Origin: DRPN01 sp964599235 | GTDB taxonomy: Bacteria; Bacteroidota; Bacteroidia; Bacteroidales; VadinHA17 | Direction: 5' to 3' | DNA length: 64,000 bases | Assembly (NCBI GenBank): GCA_964599235.1 | Contig: CAZRDX010000016.1 | Location: forward strand, 1-64,000 | In this document: positions 26,881 through 35,488 of the stretch, piece by piece | Position numbering within the stretch: position 1 is the first letter of the stretch | Layout of the letters: each line of letters starts with the position of its first letter | Notes under the pieces: model-generated | What the model was told of the DNA's origin: nothing | Database searches by the model: none | The model's input: the letters and a program-made list of their open reading frames with translations, nothing else | Position numbers and translations under genes: made by a program

Positions 26881-28536
26881 ATGTTCAAAGGGCACCCGAA
26901 GGGCTTATATGTAGCCTTTTTCGCCAACATGGGCGAGCGTTTCGGTTTTTACACGATGATGGCCATTCTGGTCCTTTTCCTGCAGGCCAAGTATGGCCTT
27001 TCCGCCAAGGAAGCAGGCTCCATTTACAGTACTTTTTATTTTGCGATATACGGACTGGCCCTGTTGGGAGGTATTCTTGCCGATGTTACGGGCAAGCTGA
27101 TGCGCACCATCCTGGCCGGGCTGATCATCATGTTCCTGGGATATGCATTGATGGCTGTTCCCGGTTTCGGTCAGGGGGTGACCCTCACCGCCCTGGGGAT
27201 CATCGCTTTCGGCAACGGTCTTTTCAAGGGCAACCTCCAGGCTCTGGTAGGCAATCTTTACGAAGACCCCAAATATGCCAAGCTGCGTGACCGCGCTTTC
27301 ACCATCTTTTACATGGGCATCAACATCGGAGCTTTCTTCGCCCCCAGTGCTGCCACGGGTGTCCGTAACTGGTGGCTCAAGATCCACGGCCTGGGATACA
27401 ACGCCAACCTTCCGCAGCTGGCCCACGGCTACCTGGATGGCAAGACGGTGGACCTGACCGAACTGCAGAACCTTGCCAATCAGGTCTCCTCGGCTCCGGT
27501 GACCGATCTGAAAGCTTTCGCCCAGCACTACATCGATGTCTTCAGCCAGGGTTACCACATGGCCTTTGGCGTGGCGGGTATTTCGATGGTGATCTCGCTG
27601 ATCATCTACCTGGTGCTCAACAAGTATCTGCGTCAGGGCGATATCGCCGGCAGAAAGAAGGAAGAACTTCCCTCCACCATGCAGGATATCTCGCCCCGGG
27701 AGACGCGTGAACGGCTCATCGCTCTGGGGCTGGTGTTCGTAACGGTGATCTTCTTCTGGATGGCTTTCCACCAGAACGGGCTCACCCTCACCCTCTTTGC
27801 GCGCGACTACGTCCGTGAACATGTCTCTCGCTGGTCGTACATCTTCTTCGACCTGCGTTCTTTCCTGCCTCTGATCTTCGCCATTATCGGCGTGATCACG
27901 ATGTTCAACCGCAGTGCCACCTCGAAAGTGCGTTTCGGTGGTGCCAGCCTGGCGGTAGCTTCGCTCATCGTCCTTTACTTTGTTGTCCAGGGATTCCAGG
28001 ACCAGATGCCTATCGAGCCGGAACTGTTCCAGCACTTCAATCCCATTTTCATTGTTTTCCTCACACCGGTGGTGGTATGGTTCTTTGGCTGGCTGGACAA
28101 GAAGGGCAAAGAACCTTCCACACCCCGCAAGATCGCCATCGGCATGTTCCTGGCCTCCATCGCGTACATGCTGCTGGTGATTCCCTCCCTGCACCTACCG
28201 GCCCCCAACGTGATCGGCGCAGGGGGGTCGCCGGAACGCATCTCCGAGCAGTGGCTCATCTCCACCTACTTCATCCTCACCATCGCCGAACTGTTCCTCA
28301 GCCCCATGGGCATCTCCTTCTTCTCGAAGGTAGCACCGCCCAAGATGAAAGGTTCGATGCAGGGGGTCTGGCTGGGCGCTACCGCCGTAGGCAACCTCCT
28401 GCTCCAGGTAGGCACCTTCTTCTGGGAACGCCTTGAATTGTGGCAGGTGTGGATGATCTTCATCGCCGTCACCATCCTCTCCGGTCTGTTCATCGTCTCC
28501 ATCATGAAAAAGCTGGAAAGGGTGGCAGGCTCCTGA
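26881..28536 (+). CDS. POT/PTR2-family proton-coupled peptide transporter
   Basis: The 551-residue protein has 12-14 membrane segments and the POT signature near the N-terminus, here NMGERFGFYTMMAIL. The canonical proton-coupling ExxERFxYY motif is changed: the first Glu is Asn and one Tyr is Phe, while the second Glu and Arg are kept. A second signature region (FTIFYMGINIGAFFAP, near residue 140) is intact. Bacteroidota have a divergent branch with this change, so substrate preference may differ from that of classical di- and tripeptide carriers. A sulfatase gene follows 31 bp later on the same strand and is probably co-transcribed. Confidence 0.85.
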   Translation: MFKGHPKGLYVAFFANMGERFGFYTMMAILVLFLQAKYGLSAKEAGSIYSTFYFAIYGLALLGGILADVTGKLMRTILAGLIIMFLGYALMAVPGFGQGVTLTALGIIAFGNGLFKGNLQALVGNLYEDPKYAKLRDRAFTIFYMGINIGAFFAPSAATGVRNWWLKIHGLGYNANLPQLAHGYLDGKTVDLTELQNLANQVSSAPVTDLKAFAQHYIDVFSQGYHMAFGVAGISMVISLIIYLVLNKYLRQGDIAGRKKEELPSTMQDISPRETRERLIALGLVFVTVIFFWMAFHQNGLTLTLFARDYVREHVSRWSYIFFDLRSFLPLIFAIIGVITMFNRSATSKVRFGGASLAVASLIVLYFVVQGFQDQMPIEPELFQHFNPIFIVFLTPVVVWFFGWLDKKGKEPSTPRKIAIGMFLASIAYMLLVIPSLHLPAPNVIGAGGSPERISEQWLISTYFILTIAELFLSPMGISFFSKVAPPKMKGSMQGVWLGATAVGNLLLQVGTFFWERLELWQVWMIFIAVTILSGLFIVSIMKKLERVAGS

Positions 28537-28567
28537 AACACCTTTTACCCTCCTAACCGATAACACC

Positions 28568-30058
28568 ATGACTCCTGTTAGATCGTTCCTTCGACCCCTG
28601 CTGCCGGCAGGGATGTTCTTTCTTTTCCTGCTGACGGCAGGATGTGGCCGGCAACAGAAACACCAACAACTACCCAATGTGGTGATCATCTTTATCGATG
28701 ATCAGGGATATGGTGACATCGGTCCCAACGGGGCCATCGACTATCAGACGCCCAACATTGACCGTCTGGCCGCCGAAGGGATGCGGTTCACCAACTTCTA
28801 CGCTGCCCAGGCTGTTTGCAGTGCCTCGCGTGCCGGTCTGCTTACGGGATGTTACCCCAATCGCATCGGCATCACGGGAGCCCTCATGCCATGGGCCAGG
28901 ATCGGTCTCAGCGACAAGGAGATGACCATCGCCGAACTGCTCAAACAGAAAGGTTATGCCACCGGTATGGTGGGCAAATGGCACCTGGGTCACCTCAAAC
29001 CTTTCCTGCCGCTGCAGCACGGTTTCGACGATTATCTCGGCCTCCCCTATTCCAACGACATGTGGCCCGTCGACTATGACGGAAAACCCATCACCGAGAA
29101 GTCGTCCAAGCCGTGGAAAGCCAAATATCCTCCTCTGCCGCTCATCGACGGCAACGAGAAAGTGATGGAGATCCGCACCCTCAAAGACCAGGACAAACTC
29201 ACTACCCTCTACACGGAGAGGGCGTTGAAGTTCATCGAGGAACATCAATCCGAACCATTTTTCCTGTACATTGCCCATTCGATGGTCCATGTGCCGCTCG
29301 GGGTATCCGACAGGTTCCGCGGCAAGAGCAAGCAAGGTCTCTTCGGTGATGTGATGATGGAAGTCGACTGGTCGGTGGGAGAAGTGATGAATGCCCTGGA
29401 CAGATATGGTCTTCGGGATAATACGCTGGTGATCTATACCAGCGACAACGGTCCGTGGCTCAACTTCGGCAACCATGCCGGTTCGACAGGGGGGTTACGT
29501 GAGGGGAAAGGCACCAGCTGGGAAGGAGGACAACGGGAGCCCTGCATCATGCGGTGGCCGGGGGTGATCCCCGCCGGCACCATATGCAACAAGCTGGCCA
29601 CCACCCTCGACATCCTCCCCACCCTGGCGGCCATCACCGGCGCACCCCTCCCCGATCACAAGATCGACGGCGTCAACATCCTCCCCCTATTGAAAGGAGA
29701 CCCCGACGCCGAACCCAGGAAGGTGTTCTATTACTACTACCGTCGCAACAGCCTCGAAGCTGTCAGGAAAGGCCACTGGAAACTGGTGCTCCCCCACACC
29801 TACCGCTCTTATGAGGGCGTACCACCGGGCCACGACGGATTCCCCGGCCCTTACGCCCACGACTCCACAGGACTGGCCCTCTACAACCTGCGCAGAGACC
29901 CCGGAGAGAGATACAACGTCATCGACCAGCACCCCGACGTGGTGGAGGATATCATGAAAGAGGTAAAGAAAGCCCGCGAAGACCTGGGCGACGACCTTAC
30001 CGGATACCCCGGAAAAAACCGGCGCCCGCCGGGAAAGGTCAAGGATGCCGGTTCCTGA
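28568..30058 (+). CDS. Sulfatase lipoprotein (arylsulfatase A family)
   Basis: The 496-residue protein has a lipoprotein signal peptide ending at LLTAGC (C26), so it acts at the cell envelope. The sulfatase core is clear: metal-binding DDQGYGD (D44, D45) and the active-site motif C84-S-A-S-R88, a CxAxR type whose Cys must be converted to formylglycine. MVGKWHLGH and DNGPW further along supply more active-site residues. In anaerobes the conversion needs a radical-SAM maturase (anSME), which is not in this window. The substrate, probably a host or algal sulfated glycan or an aryl sulfate, cannot be named. The neighbouring POT transporter gene is in the same operon. Confidence 0.9.
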   Translation: MTPVRSFLRPLLPAGMFFLFLLTAGCGRQQKHQQLPNVVIIFIDDQGYGDIGPNGAIDYQTPNIDRLAAEGMRFTNFYAAQAVCSASRAGLLTGCYPNRIGITGALMPWARIGLSDKEMTIAELLKQKGYATGMVGKWHLGHLKPFLPLQHGFDDYLGLPYSNDMWPVDYDGKPITEKSSKPWKAKYPPLPLIDGNEKVMEIRTLKDQDKLTTLYTERALKFIEEHQSEPFFLYIAHSMVHVPLGVSDRFRGKSKQGLFGDVMMEVDWSVGEVMNALDRYGLRDNTLVIYTSDNGPWLNFGNHAGSTGGLREGKGTSWEGGQREPCIMRWPGVIPAGTICNKLATTLDILPTLAAITGAPLPDHKIDGVNILPLLKGDPDAEPRKVFYYYYRRNSLEAVRKGHWKLVLPHTYRSYEGVPPGHDGFPGPYAHDSTGLALYNLRRDPGERYNVIDQHPDVVEDIMKEVKKAREDLGDDLTGYPGKNRRPPGKVKDAGS

Positions 30059-30123
30059 TGAAAAAGAGGGTACGTATTACTTTTTTTCTTATTTTAGCTC
30101 TTCCAACTTGTAAATTACAAGGT

Positions 30124-30504
30124 ATGGAACCTATCAACATCGAAGAGACGGAAAAGACCCCCCGTATCACGTACCTTCCAGAACAGAACAAGATCAAAAT
30201 AGAAGGAAAATCCATCCCGGAAGATCCACGGGAATTCTTCAATCCCATCCTCAAATGGTTTGAAGAATTTTCGGCCGACCCACCCGACGAGACCACGGTA
30301 GAGGTCAAGCTCGAATATTTCAACACCAGCTCTTCCAAAACCTTCCTCCAAATCTTTAAAAAACTGGAAAACATCGTCAGGAAAAAGAAAAAAGTGATCA
30401 TCGAATGGTATTACGAGGTAGATGACTATGACATGAAAGAGTGTGGAGAGGACTACCGCACGATGCTGAAAGTGCCGTTCAAGATGATCGAGGTGATGGA
30501 ATAA
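30124..30504 (+). CDS. SiaC-like regulatory phosphoprotein (DUF1987)
   Basis: The 126-residue product from this start fits the DUF1987/SiaC family. It has a beta strand with TPRITYLPEQNKIKIEGKS, then a PREFFNPILKWFEEF helix, and the closing strand IIEWYYEVDDYDMKECGEDY. SiaC of Pseudomonas is phosphorylated by SiaB and dephosphorylated by SiaA to control biofilm formation; neither partner is seen here. The start is chosen because SiaC proteins begin directly before the first strand. A longer frame from 30058, overlapping the sulfatase stop, would add a hydrophobic N-terminus resembling a signal peptide, which does not suit a cytoplasmic regulator. The MazG-like gene follows 34 bp later. Confidence 0.7.
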   Translation: MEPINIEETEKTPRITYLPEQNKIKIEGKSIPEDPREFFNPILKWFEEFSADPPDETTVEVKLEYFNTSSSKTFLQIFKKLENIVRKKKKVIIEWYYEVDDYDMKECGEDYRTMLKVPFKMIEVME

Positions 30505-30538
30505 CCCCGTACACATCCGCCTTAATTCCCTTCAACAT

Positions 30539-30880
30539 ATGGACACGCTGGAAAAGATCACGGAGGCTCTGAAGCGCTTCCGTGATGAACGGGATTGGGC
30601 ACAGTTCCACAATCCCAAGGATCTGGCCCTGGCCCTCTCGATCGAGACTGCCGAACTGAACGAGCTTTTTCTCTGGAAAAAAGAAAATGAACTGGACCAG
30701 GTCGATACGGACAGGGTGGCCGAAGAACTGGCTGACGTCCTGGCATTCGCCCTGTTACTGGCTGAACATTATGGTTTCGACATCGGAAAGATCATGGAGA
30801 AGAAGTTACGCAGCAACGCGGAAAAGTATCCGGTAAGCAAGGCTCGTGGCTCATCCCGGAAATACAACGAACTGAAATAA
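30539..30880 (+). CDS. MazG-like nucleotide pyrophosphohydrolase
   Basis: The 113-residue all-alpha protein has the EExxE...ExxD metal-binding pattern of the MazG/RS21-C6 superfamily, as ETAELNELFLW and EELADVLAFALLL. Such enzymes hydrolyse non-canonical or surplus dNTPs to the monophosphate and clean the nucleotide pool. It follows the SiaC-like gene closely and is closed by a bidirectional terminator before the tRNA. This RS21-C6/dCTPase-like short form lacks the second MazG domain. Confidence 0.82.
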   Translation: MDTLEKITEALKRFRDERDWAQFHNPKDLALALSIETAELNELFLWKKENELDQVDTDRVAEELADVLAFALLLAEHYGFDIGKIMEKKLRSNAEKYPVSKARGSSRKYNELK

Positions 30881-30883
30881 AAA

Positions 30884-30908
30884 AAGAGGACCTCCGTCCT
30901 CTTCTTTT
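30884..30908. terminator. Bidirectional terminator between the MazG-like gene and tRNA-Met
   Basis: An 8-bp stem (30884-30891 with 30896-30903) with loop CTCC is flanked by A-runs on the left and T-runs on the right. It can stop both the plus-strand operon and the minus-strand tRNA transcript. Confidence 0.8.
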
Positions 30909-30910
30909 AG

Positions 30911-30984
30911 TAGCGAGGGAGGGACTTGAACCCTCGGCCTCAGGATTATGAATCCTGCGCTCTAACCAGCTGAGCTACCTCGCC
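30911..30984 (-). tRNA. tRNA-Met (CAT), elongator type
   Basis: The 74-nt cloverleaf is complete on the minus strand. The acceptor stem is GGCGAGG/CCTCGCT (with a terminal G-U), followed by a D-arm with the GGTTA loop, anticodon stem CAGGA/TCCTG with loop TTCATAA, and T-arm GAGGG TTCAAGT CCCTC. Anticodon CAT would suit Met or lysidine-modified Ile. The absence of the initiator GGG/CCC stem and the overall sequence point to elongator Met. The 3' CCA is not encoded, so it depends on the CCA-adding enzyme found at 61007-62506. Confidence 0.93.
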
Positions 30985-31167
30985 CCGAAAACAGCGGTGC
31001 AAATATACAATTTCCTGATAAATTGCAACGATCTCACCGACAATTTTACCGGTTCATGCCGCTATTCCAGACCCTTACCGGCGCTTCCCAAAGTATGGAA
31101 GAGAAAAGTTCATTTTCCCGATATTTTTCATATATTGCAGACAAACACACATTCCCGAACTTCAAAG

Positions 31168-31545
31168 ATGAAAACGAAATACGAACTGGAATACACGATC
31201 AACACTTCACCCCATGTTCTGTTCAACAGGCTCTGTACAGCGGGAGGACTTTGTGAATGGTTCGCCGACGATGTTTATGTCGACGGCGACGAGTTCACTT
31301 TCGTCTGGGAAGGCACCGAACAGAAGGCCCGCATGACCGGCCTCAAAGAGAACAAATATGTCCGTTTTCACTGGCTGGATGACGACGACCCGAAAAGCTA
31401 CTTCGAATTTCGTATTAACATCGACGAACTCACCAAGGACGTAGCTCTGATGGTCACCGACTTTGCCGAAGAGGATGAGAAGGATGATGCCATCGACCTG
31501 TGGAACACCCAGATCGCCGAACTCAAAAGGAACCTGGGACTCTGA
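31168..31545 (+). CDS. START-like domain (AHSA1/SRPBCC) protein
   Basis: This 125-residue protein is a small SRPBCC-fold protein of the START-like type widespread in Bacteroidota. It begins KTKYELEYTINTSPHVLFNRL, has the acidic turn WFADDVYVDGDEFTFVWEG, and ends with a C-terminal helix IDLWNTQIAELKRNLGL. Such proteins bind hydrophobic ligands or Hsp90-type clients, but no function is known for this group. The start ATG is the first that suits the family; a longer in-frame extension upstream reads through the tRNA leader and was rejected. It lies 63 bp ahead of an LptF/LptG-type permease gene. Confidence 0.7.
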   Translation: MKTKYELEYTINTSPHVLFNRLCTAGGLCEWFADDVYVDGDEFTFVWEGTEQKARMTGLKENKYVRFHWLDDDDPKSYFEFRINIDELTKDVALMVTDFAEEDEKDDAIDLWNTQIAELKRNLGL

Positions 31546-31569
31546 TCCTCTTTCTCCCGAAAAATAACT

Positions 31570-31577
31570 TACTTTTG
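31570..31577 (+). promoter_or_regulatory. -7 promoter box for the LptF/LptG-type permease operon
   Basis: TACTTTTG is an exact TAnnTTTG match, 31 bp before the ATG at 31609. It would give the permease-glycosyltransferase-ribBA-fmt run its own start of transcription. Confidence 0.5.
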
Positions 31578-31608
31578 TAGACGTTTCCCGGGTAAGGACC
31601 CCTGCTGC

Positions 31609-33108
31609 ATGAAACGACTGCACCGTTATATCCTGCGTTCGTTCGTCGGACCTCTGGTACTGACGTTCTTCATCGTCATGTTCCTGATGATCATGCAGTT
31701 CCTGTGGAAATACATCGACGATCTCGTCGGCAAGGGACTGAAAGCTGATGTGTTGGCCGAGCTGCTTTTCTACCTCGCGGCCAGTTTCGTCCCGATGGCA
31801 CTGCCTTTGGCCATCCTTCTGGCGGCACTGATGACTTTCGGCAATTTCGGCGAGCGCTTCGAACTCACGGCCATGAAATCTTCAGGTATCCCCCTGCAGA
31901 AGATCATGCTCCCCGTCTTTTACCTCATGCTCCTCCTCACCGCCTTCGCCTTCTATTTCGCCAACAACATTCTCCCGGTGGCCAACCTCAAATCGCGCGC
32001 CCTCATCTGGGACATCCAGCAACAACGCCCCGAACTGAACATCAAAGCCGGCGAGTTCTACAACGGCATCGAAGGATACTCCATCAAGATCGGCAGAAAG
32101 AATTTCAAAACCAACCTCCTTTACCACATCCTCATCTACGACCATACCGAGAAAAGGGGCAATGTAGCCGTCACCTACGCCGACTCGGGCAGGATGACCA
32201 TCACGCCCGACAAGAAAGACCTCGTGTTCAATCTCTATCACGGACGTTCTTACTACGAGATCCAGAACAAGCAGAAACGCAGCTATGCCAGGGAACGTAC
32301 CTACCCTTTCCGGCAGGACCATTTCGATGAACAGACCATCATCATCAAGCTCACAGGCTTCGGTCTGAAACGCACCGACGAGAACCTTTTCAAGAACCAT
32401 TACCAGATGCTCAACCTCTCACAGCTGGAGCATTTCTCCGATTCGCTCACCGAACAGCTAAGGAAAAGAGAAAGCATGGTAAAAAGAACGATCTGGGGAC
32501 AACTCTTTGGGGAAAGTCGTTTTTTCAAAAAGATGCATGAACGCGACACCACCTTGCGTCACAAGGCGGAACAAGCCGGCCCTTTCGATCTGTGGGCCGT
32601 GTATGATACTCTTCCCCCGTCGCTCAAGCAGACCGTCACCGAAAATGCACTGACCTCGGCGCAGGGAACGCGGGATTATATCCGTAACATGAGCAAGATC
32701 GTCGAGTCGCACGTCAAATACATCCGCAGGTACCAGATCGAATGGCACCGCAAGTTCACCCTCTCCCTGGCCTGCATCATCTTTTTCTTCATCGGCGCTC
32801 CGCTGGGGGCCATCATCCGTCGCGGAGGACTGGGCATGCCGGTGGTGATCTCCATCCTCTTTTTTGTCTTCTATTACATCATCTCCATGTCGGGGGAGAA
32901 ATTCGTCAGAGAAGATGTTTGGTCTCCTTTCACAGGCATGTGGATCAGCACCTTCATCCTTCTGCCCATTGGCATCTACCTCACTTACAAGTCGACCAAC
33001 GATGCCGCCATCATGAGCCAGGAGGCCTACACGCAGTTCTTCCAGCAGCTCTGGAAGAACATCCGTCGTTTTCTCCCCGGCAGGAAGAAAGATCCCGACG
33101 CACGATGA
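31609..33108 (+). CDS. YjgP/YjgQ family permease (LptF/LptG-type)
   Basis: The 499-residue protein has the LptF/LptG plan: two membrane segments near the N-terminus (about 15-35 and 55-100), a large periplasmic beta-jellyroll domain (about 130-370), and a second set of segments near the C-terminus (about 380-470). It opens with the typical LHRYILRSFVGPLVLTFFIVMFLM. LptF and LptG form the inner-membrane core of the lipopolysaccharide exporter with the ATPase LptB, which is not in the window. Its stop overlaps the start of the GT4 gene as ATGA, which suggests the glycosyltransferases are co-expressed with the exporter subunit. Confidence 0.88.
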   Translation: MKRLHRYILRSFVGPLVLTFFIVMFLMIMQFLWKYIDDLVGKGLKADVLAELLFYLAASFVPMALPLAILLAALMTFGNFGERFELTAMKSSGIPLQKIMLPVFYLMLLLTAFAFYFANNILPVANLKSRALIWDIQQQRPELNIKAGEFYNGIEGYSIKIGRKNFKTNLLYHILIYDHTEKRGNVAVTYADSGRMTITPDKKDLVFNLYHGRSYYEIQNKQKRSYARERTYPFRQDHFDEQTIIIKLTGFGLKRTDENLFKNHYQMLNLSQLEHFSDSLTEQLRKRESMVKRTIWGQLFGESRFFKKMHERDTTLRHKAEQAGPFDLWAVYDTLPPSLKQTVTENALTSAQGTRDYIRNMSKIVESHVKYIRRYQIEWHRKFTLSLACIIFFFIGAPLGAIIRRGGLGMPVVISILFFVFYYIISMSGEKFVREDVWSPFTGMWISTFILLPIGIYLTYKSTNDAAIMSQEAYTQFFQQLWKNIRRFLPGRKKDPDAR

Positions 33109-34310
33109 GGATCCTGTTCCTTTCACCCAAGCCTCCTTATCCTCCTGTGGACGGCAGCTCGCTGGCCACCTGGCAGATGGCGGAGGGTCTGGCACGGCGC
33201 GGGCATGAGGTGCAGGTCTTCCATCTCAATACGCCCAAGCATGTTTTCCCCGAAGGTACGGTCGTACCGCATGGTATCCTCTTCACTTCCGCCCGGGCCG
33301 ACACCTCTTTTTCTCCGGCCGGCCTGATAGGTGCGCTGCGGCCCGGCCGGCCACCCTATCTGGTGAGCCGTTTTTCCCCGCCGGCAGCATTGCACAGGCT
33401 GGAAGAACTTTTGGAGGAACATTCCTTCGACATCATCCAGTTCGAAGGACTGATGATGGTCCCTTACCTCCCGGTGGTACGTCGTCACCAGCCGCAGGCC
33501 TTGCCCGTGTTCCGTCCCCACAATGCCGAGCACCGCATCTGGCGTACGCTGGCCGACCACACCCCCTCCCCGCTACGCAGGCTGGTCTACCGGCTCCAGG
33601 CAGCCCAGCTCCTGCGTTACGAAAGAGAGATCTCCGGGCACTTCCCTCTCATCATCCCCATCAGCGGGGAGGATGCGGCATTCTTCCGCGTGTGGGCCCC
33701 CCGGGCCCGTCTCATCACCATCCCTTACGGGGTGCCTGTTCAGGCGGGACCTCCGCTGGGAGAGCGTCGTCGCGACCTGCTTTTTCTGGGAGCTCTCGAC
33801 TGGCGCCCCAACGTGCAGGGTCTCCGTTGGTTCCTGCGGCGGGTGTGGCCCCTGCTGGTTGCCGGTGAGCCCGCCTGCGTCCTGCGCATCGCCGGCCGGG
33901 CCGCAGCACCCACCCTCGTCCGCGAACTGCAGACCGCCGCAAACAACAGCGGCGGCACCATCGAGTTCCTCGGCAGGATCGACGACCCCACACCCTTCCT
34001 GTGGTCGGGCAGCCTCTTCGTGGCACCCCTGCTCGCCGGCAGCGGCATACGCATCAAGATCCTCGAAGCCATGGCCCACGGCCTGCCGGTGATCACCACC
34101 ACCGTGGGCGCATCAGGCCTGCCCGTACAACCCGGCCAACACCTCCTCCTGACAGACACCCCCGAAGAGATGGCAGGCACCATCCGGTCAATCCTCCACT
34201 CCCCCCAACAAATGGAGAAGATCAGGAAAAATGCATTATCTTTCGTCAGGGAACATTTCAACCCGGAAAAGCTCCTCGACCAACTCGAACAAGCGTATCA
34301 ACAGGCGTGA
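33105..34310 (+). CDS. GT4-family glycosyltransferase
   Basis: The 401-residue protein has a GT-B fold of the GT4 type. The N-terminal Rossmann domain opens with RILFLSPKPPYPPVDGSS and the C-terminal nucleotide-sugar domain carries the GSGIRIKILEAMAHGLPVI loop with the conserved Glu-x7-Glu-type ligand region. Acceptor and donor are unknown; the neighbouring LPS-export permease and GT2 enzyme suggest cell-envelope polysaccharide. The start overlaps the permease stop by four bases (ATGA) and its own stop overlaps the next start as GTGA. The chosen start is the only one in frame that gives the N-terminal beta-strand. Confidence 0.87.
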   Translation: MRILFLSPKPPYPPVDGSSLATWQMAEGLARRGHEVQVFHLNTPKHVFPEGTVVPHGILFTSARADTSFSPAGLIGALRPGRPPYLVSRFSPPAALHRLEELLEEHSFDIIQFEGLMMVPYLPVVRRHQPQALPVFRPHNAEHRIWRTLADHTPSPLRRLVYRLQAAQLLRYEREISGHFPLIIPISGEDAAFFRVWAPRARLITIPYGVPVQAGPPLGERRRDLLFLGALDWRPNVQGLRWFLRRVWPLLVAGEPACVLRIAGRAAAPTLVRELQTAANNSGGTIEFLGRIDDPTPFLWSGSLFVAPLLAGSGIRIKILEAMAHGLPVITTTVGASGLPVQPGQHLLLTDTPEEMAGTIRSILHSPQQMEKIRKNALSFVREHFNPEKLLDQLEQAYQQA

Positions 34311-35488
34311 CCTTCTGGCTACATATCCTCTTCTGGCTTCCGGCGGCACTGCTGTTCCACTCGTATGTCCTTTTCCCCGTGTTCCTCGATCATCTGTACC
34401 GGCGTCGCGGACGACGGCACATGGAGGAAGAGCAACATCCTTTCCCGAAAGTGAGCGTCCTGATCCCCGCCTACAACGAGGCCGGCGTCATCGAGGAGAA
34501 GATCCGCTCGGTCTTTGCCAGCGACTACCCCGCCGAACAACTGGAGGTGCTGGTGGCATCCGATGCTTCCACCGACCGGACGGATGCCATCGTCCGCCAG
34601 CTGACTGAGGAGTTCCCCGCTCTGCGCTTCTTCCGTCAGGAAAACCGTACCGGCAAGCCGGGCCTCATCGACCTGCTGGCAGAAAAAGCTGCGGGCGAGA
34701 TCCTGGTACTCACCGACGCCAACGTGCTGCTGGCACCCGACACGCTCCGTCTCATGACCGCACCTTTCCGCGATCCCCGCACCGGCCTCGTCGACACCCG
34801 GCTGGTGGGTACCGGAAGCGACAGCGGCATCGCCCTGCTGGAAAAAAAATACCATGAACGCGAGGTAATGATCAAACACAAGGAAGGCGCGGTCTGGGGC
34901 TTCATCATGGGCCCCTCGGGAGCATGCTACGCCCTGCGCAGGGAACTGCTCACCCCCGTACCCTCCAACTTCCTGGTCGACGACTTCTACATCAGTATGC
35001 AGGTGATCCGCCGGGGCCATACGGCTTGTGTGGTCCCCGAAGCCATGGTGTACGAAGATGTCACCGAACATTTCCGGGAAGCCTTCCGACGAAAGGTGCG
35101 CATCGCTGCCGGCAATTTCCAGAACCTGGCACATTTTTTACCCATGTTCCGCAACATCTTCTCACCTCTCGGCTATTGTTTCTGGTCACACAAAGGGATC
35201 CGCTGGTTCGGTCCGTGGCTTCTGATCATCAACCTGACCTCCAACATCTTCCTTGCAATGTTTTCCCCCCTCTATACCTTTTTCCTGGGTGTACAGGCCG
35301 GGATACTTCTCCTGGCAGCATTCGATGCTCTTTTGGGGATTTTCGGAAAACAAATTGTAATTTTGCGGTTCATCACACATTTCTATGCCATGAACCTGGC
35401 GCTGGCCGCAGGTGCGGTGAAGGCGCTCAAAGGGATCAAAACCAATGTCTGGAAACCAACCAAAAGAAACCCGCAACATAAGCGATGA
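34307..35488 (+). CDS. GT2-family glycosyltransferase (membrane-anchored)
   Basis: The 393-residue protein has a hydrophobic N-terminus (FWLHILFWLPAALLF) then a GT-A domain with PKVSVLIPAYNEAGVI, the first-strand motif, the DxD-like acidic motif TDANV, and a QxxRW-like region replaced by FRRKVRIAAGNF. Two or three membrane segments follow near the C-terminus (about 305-385). It resembles processive or cellulose-synthase-related GT2 enzymes. The start is GTG at 34307, overlapping the GT4 stop; an ATG start further upstream would run deep into the GT4 gene. It overlaps ribBA by 44 bp. Confidence 0.82.
   Translation: MTFWLHILFWLPAALLFHSYVLFPVFLDHLYRRRGRRHMEEEQHPFPKVSVLIPAYNEAGVIEEKIRSVFASDYPAEQLEVLVASDASTDRTDAIVRQLTEEFPALRFFRQENRTGKPGLIDLLAEKAAGEILVLTDANVLLAPDTLRLMTAPFRDPRTGLVDTRLVGTGSDSGIALLEKKYHEREVMIKHKEGAVWGFIMGPSGACYALRRELLTPVPSNFLVDDFYISMQVIRRGHTACVVPEAMVYEDVTEHFREAFRRKVRIAAGNFQNLAHFLPMFRNIFSPLGYCFWSHKGIRWFGPWLLIINLTSNIFLAMFSPLYTFFLGVQAGILLLAAFDALLGIFGKQIVILRFITHFYAMNLALAAGAVKALKGIKTNVWKPTKRNPQHKR

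Noticed and set aside
26905..28194. A 429-codon frame antisense to the POT transporter
   Set aside because: Shadow of a clear membrane protein gene; no domain.
30058..30123. Signal-peptide-like N-terminus on the SiaC-like protein
   Set aside because: SiaC is cytoplasmic and homologues start at the later Met; kept only as an open question in the findings.
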